NCBI GenBank assembly: GCA_001600695.1 | Contig: BCKQ01000009.1 | Location: 434,001 to 498,000 of the forward strand | From: Ascoidea asiatica | Lineage: Eukaryota > Ascomycota > Saccharomycetes > Ascoideales > Ascoideaceae | Direction of reading: 5' to 3' | Length of the DNA: 64,000 nt | Shown: piece after piece, positions 53,391 through 63,488 of the stretch | Layout of the letters: each line of letters opens with the position of its first letter | How positions within the stretch are numbered: the first letter of the stretch is position 1 | Translations under genes and position numbers: made by a program | Notes under the pieces: generated by a model | What the model saw: only the letters and a program-made list of their open reading frames with translations | The model's database searches: none | Told to the model about the DNA's origin: nothing

Positions 53391-56300
53391 TTAAATTGAT
53401 GAGATATCTTCAATCATAATCTTTTTAATATTATCAATTCTTTCTTCGATATTCTCAAAATTATCTTCTCTTATCTTTTTGATATTAGTACCAAACTTAT
53501 AATCTTCTTTATCAGTTATATCATCCCTATTTTCTTTCTTTTCTTTATTACTATTTTCATTATCAATAAATCCGTATTTATCTAAAAGTTCTATACTTAA
53601 ATAAATTAAAATATCTTCATTTTTCTCAATTAAATAAATGTCTAAAAATCTTTCTATTAATTTAAATTTATTATTAATATTAAATTTATTTAAATATTTT
53701 ATATTAAATAGATATTCATAGATTAAATCTCTTATAATATTCATTGAAAATACTTTACCTTTACTTAAAGTTTTCTTCTTATTTGAATTTTTCTTATTAC
53801 TTATACTTTTCTTATTTAAATCATTCGAAATCCCAATTATTTTTTTAATTATTAATTTGAATTCATAATTTTTTTTATAATTTAGTCTTAAATTTAATAA
53901 TTTTTCAAATTTTTTAATCATTTTTTCTTTATTACTAATACTATTATTATTATTCTCATTGATTAAATCATTATCAAATAGTTCTTTAATATTACTAATA
54001 ATATTTAAATAAATCTGAAATTTTTTAAATTCATCTTTCTTAAATAAATTATAAATTAAATAATTCAAAATAATTTTAAAATCATCATTAATTTGATCAA
54101 TTATCATTTCCCAATTAAATTCTTTAATATCTTTGATTTCTTCATTCTTAACTTTTTCAATATAAATCAAATTCTTAATTATACTTAATTTTTTATCCAA
54201 TTTATTCAAATAATCTTCACAATTATCATATTCATAAAAATAGATGATTTTATTTAATTTTAAATTAATCAAATAAATATTTTCAATTTCTTCTTTATTT
54301 AATTCTTTATATTTATTTAATAATGTATTAATTAATAATTTAATTTCAGTTTCATTAGAAATTTCAAGATTATAATCATATTCAATTTTATCAAATTCTT
54401 CAATTATTCTCTCAATATTTGAAATCCTTGAATTGATCTCTTCTTTTTTCAAAAAATTATTATTAAAACTATCAAAATTATAAAAAGTATTGATAGTATT
54501 ATTACTGTTATTACTATTATTCAATGTGCTTAAATACCAAATAATAGTTCTTAATCTTATATCTGTATCCTTGATAATAAAATATGATTGAGTATCACCT
54601 TTTATGATTGTGGAGTTGGATTCTATTGATAATGATGAAGAAGATGATAATGTTGATGGTATTCCATTATTTGAGCTCTGACTTTTATTTGATGTTAAAA
54701 ATGTTAATTTAATTTCTGGTATACCTTCCCACCAAATTGGAAAATCACTTAAATTAATCAGTTTTATTTTACTATTAAAAGTACTGTTATTATTAGAAGA
54801 AGAAGAAAATGAGGAAAATGAAGAAGATGAAGAGGTTGAAGAAGTTTGATTAAACAAATTATTGGATTTTGAATGATTTGAAAATATGGATGATGGTCTA
54901 GAAGATCCAGAATCTTGTAAACTATTATTACTACCATTTAAACCATTTGTAATATTATTACCTAAGGATAATAATGATGAAATAGATGAAGCTATAGAAA
55001 TTACTGATGATCTTCTATTATTTCCAGAACTTCTATGACTTCCTTGACTACTATGACTATTATGAGAACTATTGGAATTATTTGAAATATTAGAACTATG
55101 ACTACTAGTACTTCCATTTTTATTGGCTATAGTATTATTACTTGAATTATTACTAGAATTATTATTTATATTTATTGAATTTGATGGAGAAGATGATCCA
55201 TTATTCAAAGAAATTGAAGAATCACTGGAAGATAATGATAAAGATAAATTTGAAGAATTATTTAAATCATAGCTTAAATCACTATTTATATCGTCTAATG
55301 ATTTAAAAGAAACTGGTAAAGAGTATCTCTTTTTCATATATAATGAAAATTCACAATTTTCAGTCTCATTTATATTTATATCGTTAATTTCATTCATATT
55401 ATTATTTAATGTTATCGAGTTATTTGATTTATGATTTTCATTAGCTTTATTATTGGTATTATTAGTATTGCAGGTGGTAGTATTATGAAACAGACCAATA
55501 GTATTAGTTCTTGTATGAGATAAATGAGAAGGATGTGATGAATGATTTGAATGAGATGAGTGAGATGAATGAGGTAAATAATTTGCAGGTGATAAATGTT
55601 GAGGATGAGTAAATTGATATTGTTGAGTTGAAATTATGAAATTTTGTTGTAATTTTGCAAAATCATTATAAATATTTAAAATATTTATTTTAAAATTATT
55701 TAAAAAATCATTTTTCATTGAATTATTTATTAAATTTAATTCATTTTTTATAAAAAATTTTAATAATAAATCTATATTAATTAAAGAATTTATATTAATT
55801 TGATTTTTAAAAAATTGATTATTGAAATTATTAAAATTTATAAAATTATTTGAATTATTAATTGAAAGTATTAAAAAATTTAACCAAAATTTAATTAATT
55901 TTGAATTATTTAAATTGATTAAATAATTAAATAATTTTTTTTTATTATAATCAATTTGAAAATTTTCATTTTTTAAGATATAATTTTTATTTGAATTAAA
56001 TTCAATTGTTAAATTTTTGACATCATTTGATAAATTTTTGAAAGATTTATTATCATTTAATAAGGCTTGATTAAATTGAATTGAATTTTTTTTAGTATTA
56101 TTATTTGAAGAGGTATTTGAAGAAGAATTTGAAGAAGAAATAGAAGAGGAAATAGATGAAGAAATAGATGAAATTGCATCAGAAATATTACTTGAAATAT
56201 GATTTTCATTAATTATTGAATCATTTGATAGAATACTTGGATCTGCAAATTTATAAAAAGATTGAGAAATTGGAACATTGAAACAAACATAATCATTTGG

Positions 56301-57047
56301 AATTTCATCATCTCCATCATCATCATCATAATCAAAATCATTCTTATTATTATTATTATTTTTGTTATTCTTTTTATTTGAATGTTTATTCTGATAATAT
56401 TTTTGATTTTTATGTTCATTAGTTATATCATTATCACTGTGATTATCATTGGTGTTAGTATTTGAGTTAGTTATGGTATTAGAATTTGAATGTTTTGATT
56501 TTATTAAAGAATCCTTTTTGGTTGAATGTTTTGATTTTAATTTTTGTTTATGATTTTTTATTAATAAAGATTTTCTTCTAATAAATTTAGAAGTTGAAAT
56601 TGACATTTCATTAAGTATTTTGTTGTTATTAGTTAAAGAAATTATATCAGATGATGATGATGAAGTATTTATATTATTAGTTAAAATTGAAGCTTTTAAA
56701 ATTTCTTTTGAATTTTCTTTTGATAAATCATTTGAAGTAAATTTTATTGAAGAAGGTCTATTTGATAATTTTTTATATTGAGAATTAGTTGGACTTAATT
56801 GTCTTTTAATTGAGTTATTTGAATTACTTAAATTATTTATGTTATTTGAAAGTTTTGTATCAATAATTAAAGAATTATCATTAAATTTAACACATTTTTT
56901 TTTCTTAAAAGTAATTGGATCTGAAATTGGGATTTGAATTGAAGAATGTGTTAAATTTATTGGAATTGAAGGTATATCATTATTAGATTCTGTTAAATTA
57001 TTTGATATTGATATTGAAGATAAAGAATTATTTGAATTTGAATTCAT
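53391..57047 (-). CDS. Large Asn/Ser-rich protein of unknown function
   Basis: 1218 residues; family not recognised. ATG complement at 57045-57047. Seen in order: an N-terminal Ser/Asn region with KKKCVKFNDN (about residues 49-58), whose KCVKF fits the RVxF pattern used by protein phosphatase 1 partners; a basic stretch RRKSLLIKNHKQKLKSKHS; and an Asp run. A helical Asn/Leu/Ile-rich region (about 370-480) is followed by a long Ser/Asn low-complexity middle. A more ordered C-terminal third from about residue 760 (DFPIWWEGIPEIKLTFL, then charged helices with many Glu-Lys pairs) follows. No membrane segments. The structured C-terminal part makes it a real gene; a PP1-regulatory or cell-polarity role is only a guess. 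Confidence 0.65.
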   Translation of the reverse strand: MNSNSNNSLSSISISNNLTESNNDIPSIPINLTHSSIQIPISDPITFKKKKCVKFNDNSLIIDTKLSNNINNLSNSNNSIKRQLSPTNSQYKKLSNRPSSIKFTSNDLSKENSKEILKASILTNNINTSSSSSDIISLTNNNKILNEMSISTSKFIRRKSLLIKNHKQKLKSKHSTKKDSLIKSKHSNSNTITNSNTNTNDNHSDNDITNEHKNQKYYQNKHSNKKNNKNNNNNKNDFDYDDDDGDDEIPNDYVCFNVPISQSFYKFADPSILSNDSIINENHISSNISDAISSISSSISSSISSSNSSSNTSSNNNTKKNSIQFNQALLNDNKSFKNLSNDVKNLTIEFNSNKNYILKNENFQIDYNKKKLFNYLINLNNSKLIKFWLNFLILSINNSNNFINFNNFNNQFFKNQININSLINIDLLLKFFIKNELNLINNSMKNDFLNNFKINILNIYNDFAKLQQNFIISTQQYQFTHPQHLSPANYLPHSSHSSHSNHSSHPSHLSHTRTNTIGLFHNTTTCNTNNTNNKANENHKSNNSITLNNNMNEINDININETENCEFSLYMKKRYSLPVSFKSLDDINSDLSYDLNNSSNLSLSLSSSDSSISLNNGSSSPSNSININNNSSNNSSNNTIANKNGSTSSHSSNISNNSNSSHNSHSSQGSHRSSGNNRRSSVISIASSISSLLSLGNNITNGLNGSNNSLQDSGSSRPSSIFSNHSKSNNLFNQTSSTSSSSSFSSFSSSSNNNSTFNSKIKLINLSDFPIWWEGIPEIKLTFLTSNKSQSSNNGIPSTLSSSSSLSIESNSTIIKGDTQSYFIIKDTDIRLRTIIWYLSTLNNSNNSNNTINTFYNFDSFNNNFLKKEEINSRISNIERIIEEFDKIEYDYNLEISNETEIKLLINTLLNKYKELNKEEIENIYLINLKLNKIIYFYEYDNCEDYLNKLDKKLSIIKNLIYIEKVKNEEIKDIKEFNWEMIIDQINDDFKIILNYLIYNLFKKDEFKKFQIYLNIISNIKELFDNDLINENNNNSISNKEKMIKKFEKLLNLRLNYKKNYEFKLIIKKIIGISNDLNKKSISNKKNSNKKKTLSKGKVFSMNIIRDLIYEYLFNIKYLNKFNINNKFKLIERFLDIYLIEKNEDILIYLSIELLDKYGFIDNENSNKEKKENRDDITDKEDYKFGTNIKKIREDNFENIEERIDNIKKIMIEDISSI

Positions 57048-58356
57048 TATAGATAATAATTTAGATAATTTTTTAAATGGTAATAAAGCGAATGAATATT
57101 AAATATTTCAATTAATTACTGAGAGAAGAATATTTAAATATTTAGCGAATGAATTTAGATATAATCAAGATATAACCTAGCTATTATTTAGATATGATTG
57201 ATGAATAATTTGAAAAGGATAATAGATATTGAAATTGTATATTATTGTATATTATAGTATATTATATTATATTATATTAAAGATTTGTATGGTAATTTAG
57301 ACAGAACTATTTATAACCTTTGTATGAGAGTAAGGGAAAGTGTTAAAAGGAAGCTTAAAATATAAATAAACGGGTGGTATTTTAATACTTTAATAGTTAT
57401 TTAATGATAATGATAATAATAATATGGCTGGCTATTTATGAGAGAAATGGATATCAATAAAGGCACTAGTGCTAAAAGAAGCTGAAGTTGTTGAATAAGA
57501 AGATGATGATAAAGAATAAAGAAGATAAAATTGATGAACGATTGAATTAGTGAAATTAAAGAAAAGAGATAATTGAACAGTATTGAGATTCAAAATTCAG
57601 AATTAAATTTCAGATGTATTTTTAATTTTATTTGAATTTCAGAATCAAATACATTAATAAATAAATAGATAAATAAATAAATGAATATTAATAAATGAAT
57701 AAAATAATAAAAATGAAATCAGATTTACATGAATTTCATTTAAAAGCAAAACAAAATTTAAATCAAGCCAATAAAGATTGAATAAAATTAATTCTGGACT
57801 AATAAAGATTAACTTAAGATCAAGAAAAGCAATAATATTACCATAATGATAATATTTATTCATTTACATGTAAATAGCAAATTGAAAGTGGTTAAATATG
57901 TGAATAAACTGAACGAAACTAAATGAAATTAAATGAAATTGAATAAAGTGAATCAAATCTGCAATGGTTTTGAAATCTTGCTCTGTTTTAGATTAAAACC
58001 GGTTCAAAATATATTCAAAAACAGCCAGAAAACAGTCAAAAAACCACTTTTCTTTTTTTCTTAGCATTTCTTATTTCTTTTGCTCTTGTCGATTCCAAAA
58101 ACAGCATTTTTCCACACCGTTTCCAAATCGGAAAAAACAACAACAAACACAAGATCTACGGGGCGGTGAAGGCAGCAAAAAGTAATAACACCGCCACATG
58201 TCACGAGTCTGGCTCGTATTCGACTCGGCTTTGCAAGCTCTGGGAACGAGGCTAGATTCGACCAAACCACTCGGGGGTCGGGAATTAAAAATAACTGACA
58301 GCCCGCAGCCGCAGCAGGATACTGCTGATCCCCAGAAGTGGTGGCAACAACTTTCA

Positions 58357-58560
58357 AACCCTAATTGTGGCTAATCACGGAATACAAATAAAAATATCGG
58401 TTAACAGAAAACTGATAAACTAGTACATCCATGTTTTTGGTTTCACATAGATCACATAAATTACATTAGGGCTATTAGCGAAACTATTTTTAATATAGCC
58501 CTGGATTTAGGTTTTTCAGAATAATAAAGTAATTAGTGACAGCTTTTTTTAAAACACGTG
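58357..58560. promoter_or_regulatory. Tbf1-type and Cbf1-type words upstream of RPS25
   Basis: AACCCTAA (58357-58364) is a match to the Tbf1 site, and CACGTG (58555-58560) is the Cbf1 box. In Candida-type yeasts Tbf1 and Cbf1, not Rap1, control ribosomal protein genes. The distance to the RPS25 ATG is over 1 kb, so the assignment is inference. Confidence 0.45.
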
Positions 58561-59457
58561 TAATAGCTAATACAGATTCACCCACGCAGACTCTCTTTGA
58601 TAGAGCCACAGGCCCAGTTTTCATTCATTTTGCTAAGAGAGTTGGAAAGCCCTGCAAAACAGCTTCAAAGTCGCTGAGAGAGCTTCAAGCTGTTGGCTTT
58701 CTGACCCTTGAGATCACGTTTCCACTGGTGCTCCTTGCGTTTTGCTCTTACTGTTACTGCTTCTCTATGATATGGCGAAGAATGGTAAGAGCTCAGTCAA
58801 TCTAGCTGTAATTACCGTCAGCACTTTACCTTTACACGATTCTTATTATTATCGAAATCGATATTTCAAAATTAATTGATTAAAATTAATATATTTGATT
58901 TGATTTTTAATTAAAAGGTTTGTGTAATATATCATAATCATCAAATAATAATATAATTCATGTAAGTAATTAGTCAATATACAACAAAATATAAGAATAA
59001 TAATCAAATTTAATGAATAAATTAATGAATGGAGAATATAACAATATAAGAATTATTTGAAATAATATTAAAATGAAAAACTATTAGTGAATATAATTTG
59101 GAGAATATAACTACTGTAATAAATAATTAGCTATGAACAAATTTCACTAAATGACTATAATTAGTATAAATATATTATGAAGAAAAGATTGATCATCCAA
59201 GTTCAATAAAATTCGAAAATTTTCAATAAAAGGCTATTTTCAAGTTTCTATAAATTATGAAATAAAAGGGATACACGACACATCTGGTTAATTACTGTAG
59301 AACTGAAAATGATCAGGAATTCTTTATCAAGACTGTTTCATTTTGAAAATATTAAGATAAACCAATAGGGAATGATATAATAATTAGTTCTATATAAGGT
59401 TATCTTTGAATTCACACGATATTAAAGCCAAACTTTTAAGGAATTGTTCACTCAAAT

Positions 59458-59576
59458 GTAATTCATTTTATTCATTCAATCTTTATTATAATTACAATTT
59501 CAAATATCAAATATCAAATTTAAATAATTTTCAAAATACTAATTATTTTCTTTCTTTCTTTCTTTATTTAATTTAG
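59458..59576 (+). other. RPS25: Possible intron in the RPS25 5' leader
   Basis: A branch-like TACTAAT (59537-59543), a TTTC-repeat tract and acceptor ATTTAG (to 59576) sit directly before the RPS25 ATG, looking like an intron 3' end. The donor is uncertain: GTAATT at 59458 or GTAAGT at 58962. The protein would not change. Confidence 0.3.
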
Positions 59577-59577
59577 A

Positions 59578-59901
59578 ATGCCTCCAAAAGTTCAAGCAAC
59601 AAAAGCTGCCAAAGCCGCTGCCGCCATGGCAGGTGGTAAAAAATCCAAAAAGAAGTGGTCCAAAAAATCGGTCAAAGATAGAGCTCAACATGTTGTTATC
59701 TTAGATCAAGAAAAATATGATAGAATTATGAAAGAAGTTCCAACTTATAGATATATTTCTGTATCTGTTTTAGTTGATAGACTTAAGATTGGTGGTTCAA
59801 TTGCAAGATTAGCTATTAAACAAATGGAAGCTGAAGGTATTATTAAACCTGTTTCAAGACATTCAACTCAATTAATCTATTGTCGTGCCGCTGTTGTTTA
59901 A
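59578..59901 (+). CDS. RPS25: 40S ribosomal protein eS25
   Basis: Small-subunit ribosomal protein, 107 residues, usual length. Lys/Ala-rich N-terminus ([22 protein letters not shown]) and the winged-helix core with VLDQEKYD-like [28 protein letters not shown] and a C-terminal TQLIYCR. Codons are richer in C than in neighbouring genes, as expected for a highly expressed gene, and there are no CTG codons. Confidence 0.97.
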   Translation: MPPKVQATKAAKAAAAMAGGKKSKKKWSKKSVKDRAQHVVILDQEKYDRIMKEVPTYRYISVSVLVDRLKIGGSIARLAIKQMEAEGIIKPVSRHSTQLIYCRAAVV

Positions 59902-60048
59902 TTTATTTTAATTATATATATATATATGTATATCTAATAAAATTTATTATAATTTAATTTAAATCTCTTCAATTACAATCATCTCATTCTTTACCTTCAT
60001 TACATTGAAATTTCCTTAAAATTAAATTATTTCTATCTACCACCACGG

Positions 60049-60197
60049 TTACCCGTTTTAAACATAGCAATTCCAGTATTATTCAAAATTAAAAAAACAA
60101 ACAATCACGTGTTTGAACCCTACTTTATTATTTTTGTTCAGTTAACTCATTAAATTCAATTCATTATGATAAAATTTTCATTTTACATCTCTATAAA
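60049..60197 (+). promoter_or_regulatory. Promoter of the snoRNA cluster: Reb1, Cbf1 and Tbf1-type words, TATA
   Basis: TTACCCG (60049-60055), CACGTG (60106-60111), AACCCTA (60116-60122) and TATAAA (60192-60197) follow in order, 220-360 bases before the first snoRNA. Tbf1 is a known activator of yeast snoRNA genes, so the layout fits a polycistronic snoRNA transcript rather than a protein gene, which is absent here. Confidence 0.55.
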
Positions 60198-60413
60198 TTT
60201 CAATCTCAATTTCTTTTATATCTAAATTTATTTTAATAGTTCAATAATTTTTTAATAATTAATATCAAATATTAAGTTATTTATTTATATATTTAAAAGA
60301 TAATTACTATTATTATCAATTTTCTTTATGGTAAAAGGAATGATTTTGATATGATTTTTCTTTTTACATTATATTGATTAATGGGTATGTCTCAATTTCA
60401 ATCACAATTTCAA

Positions 60414-60510
60414 ATTATTATAATTAACTGATTATATTATATTCACTGAGGAAGTATATGCAGGACCAATTTGAATTAAGGAATTCTTCGTTTATGATAA
60501 TTATAATAAT
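60414..60510 (+). ncRNA. snR57: C/D box snoRNA, snR57 homologue
   Basis: Terminal stem of 13 perfect base pairs: ATTATTATAATTA (60414-60426) with TAATTATAATAAT (60498-60510). Boxes inside: C-like CTGATTA (60428-60434), D' CTGA (60446-60449), and a variant box D ATGA (60494-60497). The guide AGGAATTCTTCGTT (60479-60492) pairs with conserved 18S rRNA AACGAGGAAUUCCU with one G-U. The fifth base before box D faces the G of AACG, the position methylated by yeast snR57 (18S G1572). Both boxes are off consensus, but stem and guide position agree. Target recalled from family knowledge. Confidence 0.75.
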
Positions 60511-60619
60511 CAACTTTCAATATAAAATAAATTTATTTTTCAATATAAAATTAAAAACTAACTTAATAATTTAATAGTATGTCTATTTTCAAAATATTTA
60601 TAAATTTTAAAGGTTCCTT

Positions 60620-60730
60620 TTTATTATTTTAAACTGATGATATCCTTACATATTTCTGCTGATTTTTTTTTAAAAAGAAATGATTCTAAGAAAAACATGC
60701 ATCACCAACTGATTCATTGAAATATAAAAC
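60620..60730 (+). ncRNA. snR55: C/D box snoRNA, snR55 homologue
   Basis: Box C TGATGA (60635-60640), D' CTGA (60659-60662), C' ATGATT (60680-60685), D CTGA (60709-60712). Guide CATGCATCACCA (60696-60707), one base from box D, pairs with 18S UGGUGGUGCAUG with one G-U. The fifth base selects a U, corresponding to yeast snR55 and 18S U1269. The outer stem is only partly paired, so exact ends are uncertain. Confidence 0.7.
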
Positions 60731-60860
60731 AATTACAATTTATTCCCTTTCAACTTTTTAATGGTTTCAATTTTATGAAGAACATGTTTACTGACTAATT
60801 TTTCATTATAGATAAGTATGTTTTACAATTTCAATAAAAAAAAATAATAAATAATATGTT

Positions 60861-60978
60861 AATTGATTGATATTTTATGATGATAAACTTATTCAGTTCT
60901 GCTTCTGAACCACTTTTTTCATGAAGATAACAATTTTACCACATCATTCAAAACTTTCTGACTAAATATCAATCAATT
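60861..60978 (+). ncRNA. snR61: C/D box snoRNA, snR61 homologue
   Basis: Terminal stem of 15 perfect base pairs: AATTGATTGATATTT (60861-60875) with AAATATCAATCAATT (60964-60978). Box C ATGATGA (60877-60883), D' CTGA (60905-60908), C' ATGAAGA (60921-60927), D CTGA (60958-60961), all in canonical order. The D' guide CAGTTCTGCTT (60894-60904) is perfectly complementary to 25S AAGCAGAACUG and would direct methylation of the fifth base, A, as yeast snR61 does (25S A1133). Third member of a cluster in the same order as in S. cerevisiae. Confidence 0.88.
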
Positions 60979-62078
60979 ATTATTATTAATATTAAATGAA
61001 TCAATCATATCTTAACCATTTCAAGGAACATTAATCTAACAATTTTATATTATATAGTCTATTTGTAATTAATAAAACAATTTCTTTTTCACTTTAATTC
61101 ATTATCATATTTCTTGTAGTAAATTAATCTAACAGTTTTCAGTGTAAAATTAATTTTATTACCATTGAAAAAGTGCGTGTCGAGTTGCGTTTTTTGTATT
61201 TTGATGCGTCGACGGTTTTTTATCAAATGTTCTTTGCATATACTCAGTGTTATCAACATTTGGTTACCGTACCTAGAGTTCAGTTTAAAGACTTACCCGG
61301 CTTAAGATAATTCCATACTTCTGGCTTCTATTGTGAGTACAACTTTATTTTGATTTTAACTTCGTCTAATTTTATTTAGATCTGAAAATTTATAATAACC
61401 TATTTATAAGAAATTATATGAAAATATTTGTGATAAATAAGAGAATCATTAGTTTTATAAGTTACTCGAACCTCCAATTGATTTTAACAAAGAATTTTTT
61501 CATCTAGTCTATGGTAAATATATTTTTATTCCCTTAACAACTAGAATTTATAAATACTGTCAACAAAATTTGTTTCAAATTACACCATGAGTAAGCTTTT
61601 ATTCTCAATATTCTAAACTTCTTAATATCTAGAAGATTAATTAACAAACTGGACAAAAGAATTCTATAGAATCTGCCCATGAATTGATTCCTCAATTTTT
61701 ATTTCATTTCAATCTAAGTGATGATCCATAATTTTTTTTTGGAAATCAAAAGATAAGTTTTCAGGAAACTATAAATTTAAAATTATTTTTTTTTAACTCA
61801 ATCATTCAGCCTATCCCCGTTTAATGATCTATTTAAAAAAAAAAATAATATATATAAATTCATTCAATTCTTCTCATTACTATAATCCTATTGTTTATTG
61901 TATTCTTAAATTCATAACTATATTAAATTTAACTATCTCATTTATTTTCATTTATTGATATTCATTTCATTTTTTTTTTGATCTATCAAGCTAAAATTAT
62001 CATAAAATATTTATAATTTATCAATTAAAAAATATATATATTCAATCACAAATATAAGAAAGAGATAAATAAAACAAA
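60979..62078. other. Spacer between the snoRNA cluster and the wall-protein gene
   Basis: No protein gene. A GC-richer patch at about 61165-61330 has GCGTGTCG/GATGCGTCGACGG words and TTACCCGG (Reb1 core, about 61292-61299). It probably belongs to the promoter of the 62079 gene. No further C/D box structure seen. Confidence 0.4.
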
Positions 62079-63488
62079 ATGATATTCAATTCTATTTTAA
62101 AAACTTTAATAACACCTTTGATATTATTGAATAACTTCAATAGTAATTCATTAATTAGTGCAACAACTTCTGCAAAATTTGATTTATATGCAATAACTAC
62201 TTCTGATTCTTCTATTCATTTAAATCCATTAGGTGTAACATCTGATAATGTTTTAGCAATTGGTGATGATATAACTTCTGTAGATATTCAAATATTAGAT
62301 AATGGTACTGCAAAAATTTTAAATTCAAATTATTATTTAAAAGTAAAAACTGATAATTTATTAACATATTCAACAACTGGTTCTTCAATTTTTTTTATAA
62401 CTGGAAAACATTTACATTATAATGGTTATTATACTTTTGTAGCTTGTCCTTTATCTGATGATTCTGATACTTATGAAGTTTATGTTGATACAACTGAAGG
62501 TTCTTTTTCTCCTTGTTCAAATGGTACTTTATTTTCTTTTAGAGCTAGAGAAACTTCAGATGAAGATATTATAGAATCTTATTTTCCTTCAACTTTAGAT
62601 CCAAGTGCTGCAACTGCTACTGGTTCAGATAATATATTTGCAACATCAACTGGTTCATCTGATGGAACTATAATTTTTACAGAAACTGGCGTTACAACAA
62701 CAGCAACTACTTCTAGTTCTAATAGTGATGAATCTGCAGAAATTGGTGAAGATTCAGTTACTACTATTTATTCAACTAAAACTGCAAACGGCCAAGTTGT
62801 TCCAATTACAACTTATACTGGTAAAACTTCAACAAGTTATTCAACTGGTTATAGTTATGAAACAATTACAAGTACAGTTATGGTTCCAATAACTGAAACT
62901 TATACTTCAAAGGGTAAAGATACTGTTGTATTTTTAACTACTTATTACAGTGCTCAAGAAACTTGTATAACAAAAACCACAACTTCAGTTGAATATTCTG
63001 CAATTACAACAGATACTATAACTTATGTATCATGTTTAAATGGCGGTAAAGAATGTAAAACTACAATAACTTCAACTTTCAAATATGCTCCTGATTCTTC
63101 AACATTTATTACACAAAAACTTAATCAATCTTCTTCTGCAGCTTCATCTTCTTCTGGATTAATGTTTTCAATTTATGAAAGTGATTCAGAAATGATTACT
63201 TCAACCATATCTGGTAAAGCTTCATCATCATCTTCATCTTCATCAAATAAAAATTCTAGAACTTCAGATGTTTCGGACAATAATTCAAGTGAACAGATAG
63301 AATCAACAACAGCAGATGCCTTTGGTGCTATAGAAACTATATTTAACTCTTTAACATCTGCTGCAGCTTCAGTTGCCTCAAATATAACTGGACAAATTTT
63401 TTCAAGTCTGTCAGTGAATGAAGCTAATTCTTTGAAATCATTTTCAGTTTTTTCATTTATAACAATTTTTGGTTTAATGTTGATTTAA
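62079..63488 (+). CDS. GPI-anchored cell-wall mannoprotein
   Basis: 469 residues, extracellular. Signal-peptide-like N-terminus (hydrophobic 4-28), then a folded domain (about 30-170: FDLYAITTSDSSIHLNPL, YYLKVKTDNLLTYS, HLHYNGYYTFVACP, SFSPC). Its short beta-repeat style recalls the N-terminal domain of Cwp1-type wall proteins. A Ser/Thr-rich region follows with two TTYxS-type segments and four cysteines, then a Ser tail and a C-terminal hydrophobic segment (FSVFSFITIFGLMLI) with no charged tail, as for a GPI signal. One CTG codon (63408-63410) lies in a Ser run. Specific function unknown. Confidence 0.75.
   Translation: MIFNSILKTLITPLILLNNFNSNSLISATTSAKFDLYAITTSDSSIHLNPLGVTSDNVLAIGDDITSVDIQILDNGTAKILNSNYYLKVKTDNLLTYSTTGSSIFFITGKHLHYNGYYTFVACPLSDDSDTYEVYVDTTEGSFSPCSNGTLFSFRARETSDEDIIESYFPSTLDPSAATATGSDNIFATSTGSSDGTIIFTETGVTTTATTSSSNSDESAEIGEDSVTTIYSTKTANGQVVPITTYTGKTSTSYSTGYSYETITSTVMVPITETYTSKGKDTVVFLTTYYSAQETCITKTTTSVEYSAITTDTITYVSCLNGGKECKTTITSTFKYAPDSSTFITQKLNQSSSAASSSSGLMFSIYESDSEMITSTISGKASSSSSSSSNKNSRTSDVSDNNSSEQIESTTADAFGAIETIFNSLTSAAASVASNITGQIFSSLSVNEANSLKSFSVFSFITIFGLMLI

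Larger units (their letters stand above)
57048..59577. other. 2.5-kb spacer upstream of RPS25 with two GC-rich islands
   Basis: No gene supported. The first kilobase is AT-rich leader of the unknown gene. GC-rich islands at about 58070-58370 and 58545-58800 give short open frames without ATG or homology-like features. Tbf1- and Cbf1-type words lie at the islands (separate entry). TATATAA at about 59391 is a plausible RPS25 TATA box. Confidence 0.45.

Noticed and set aside
58536-58805. 89-codon frame upstream of RPS25
   Set aside because: Begins at GTG, no ATG, in a GC-rich promoter patch; no recognisable protein features.
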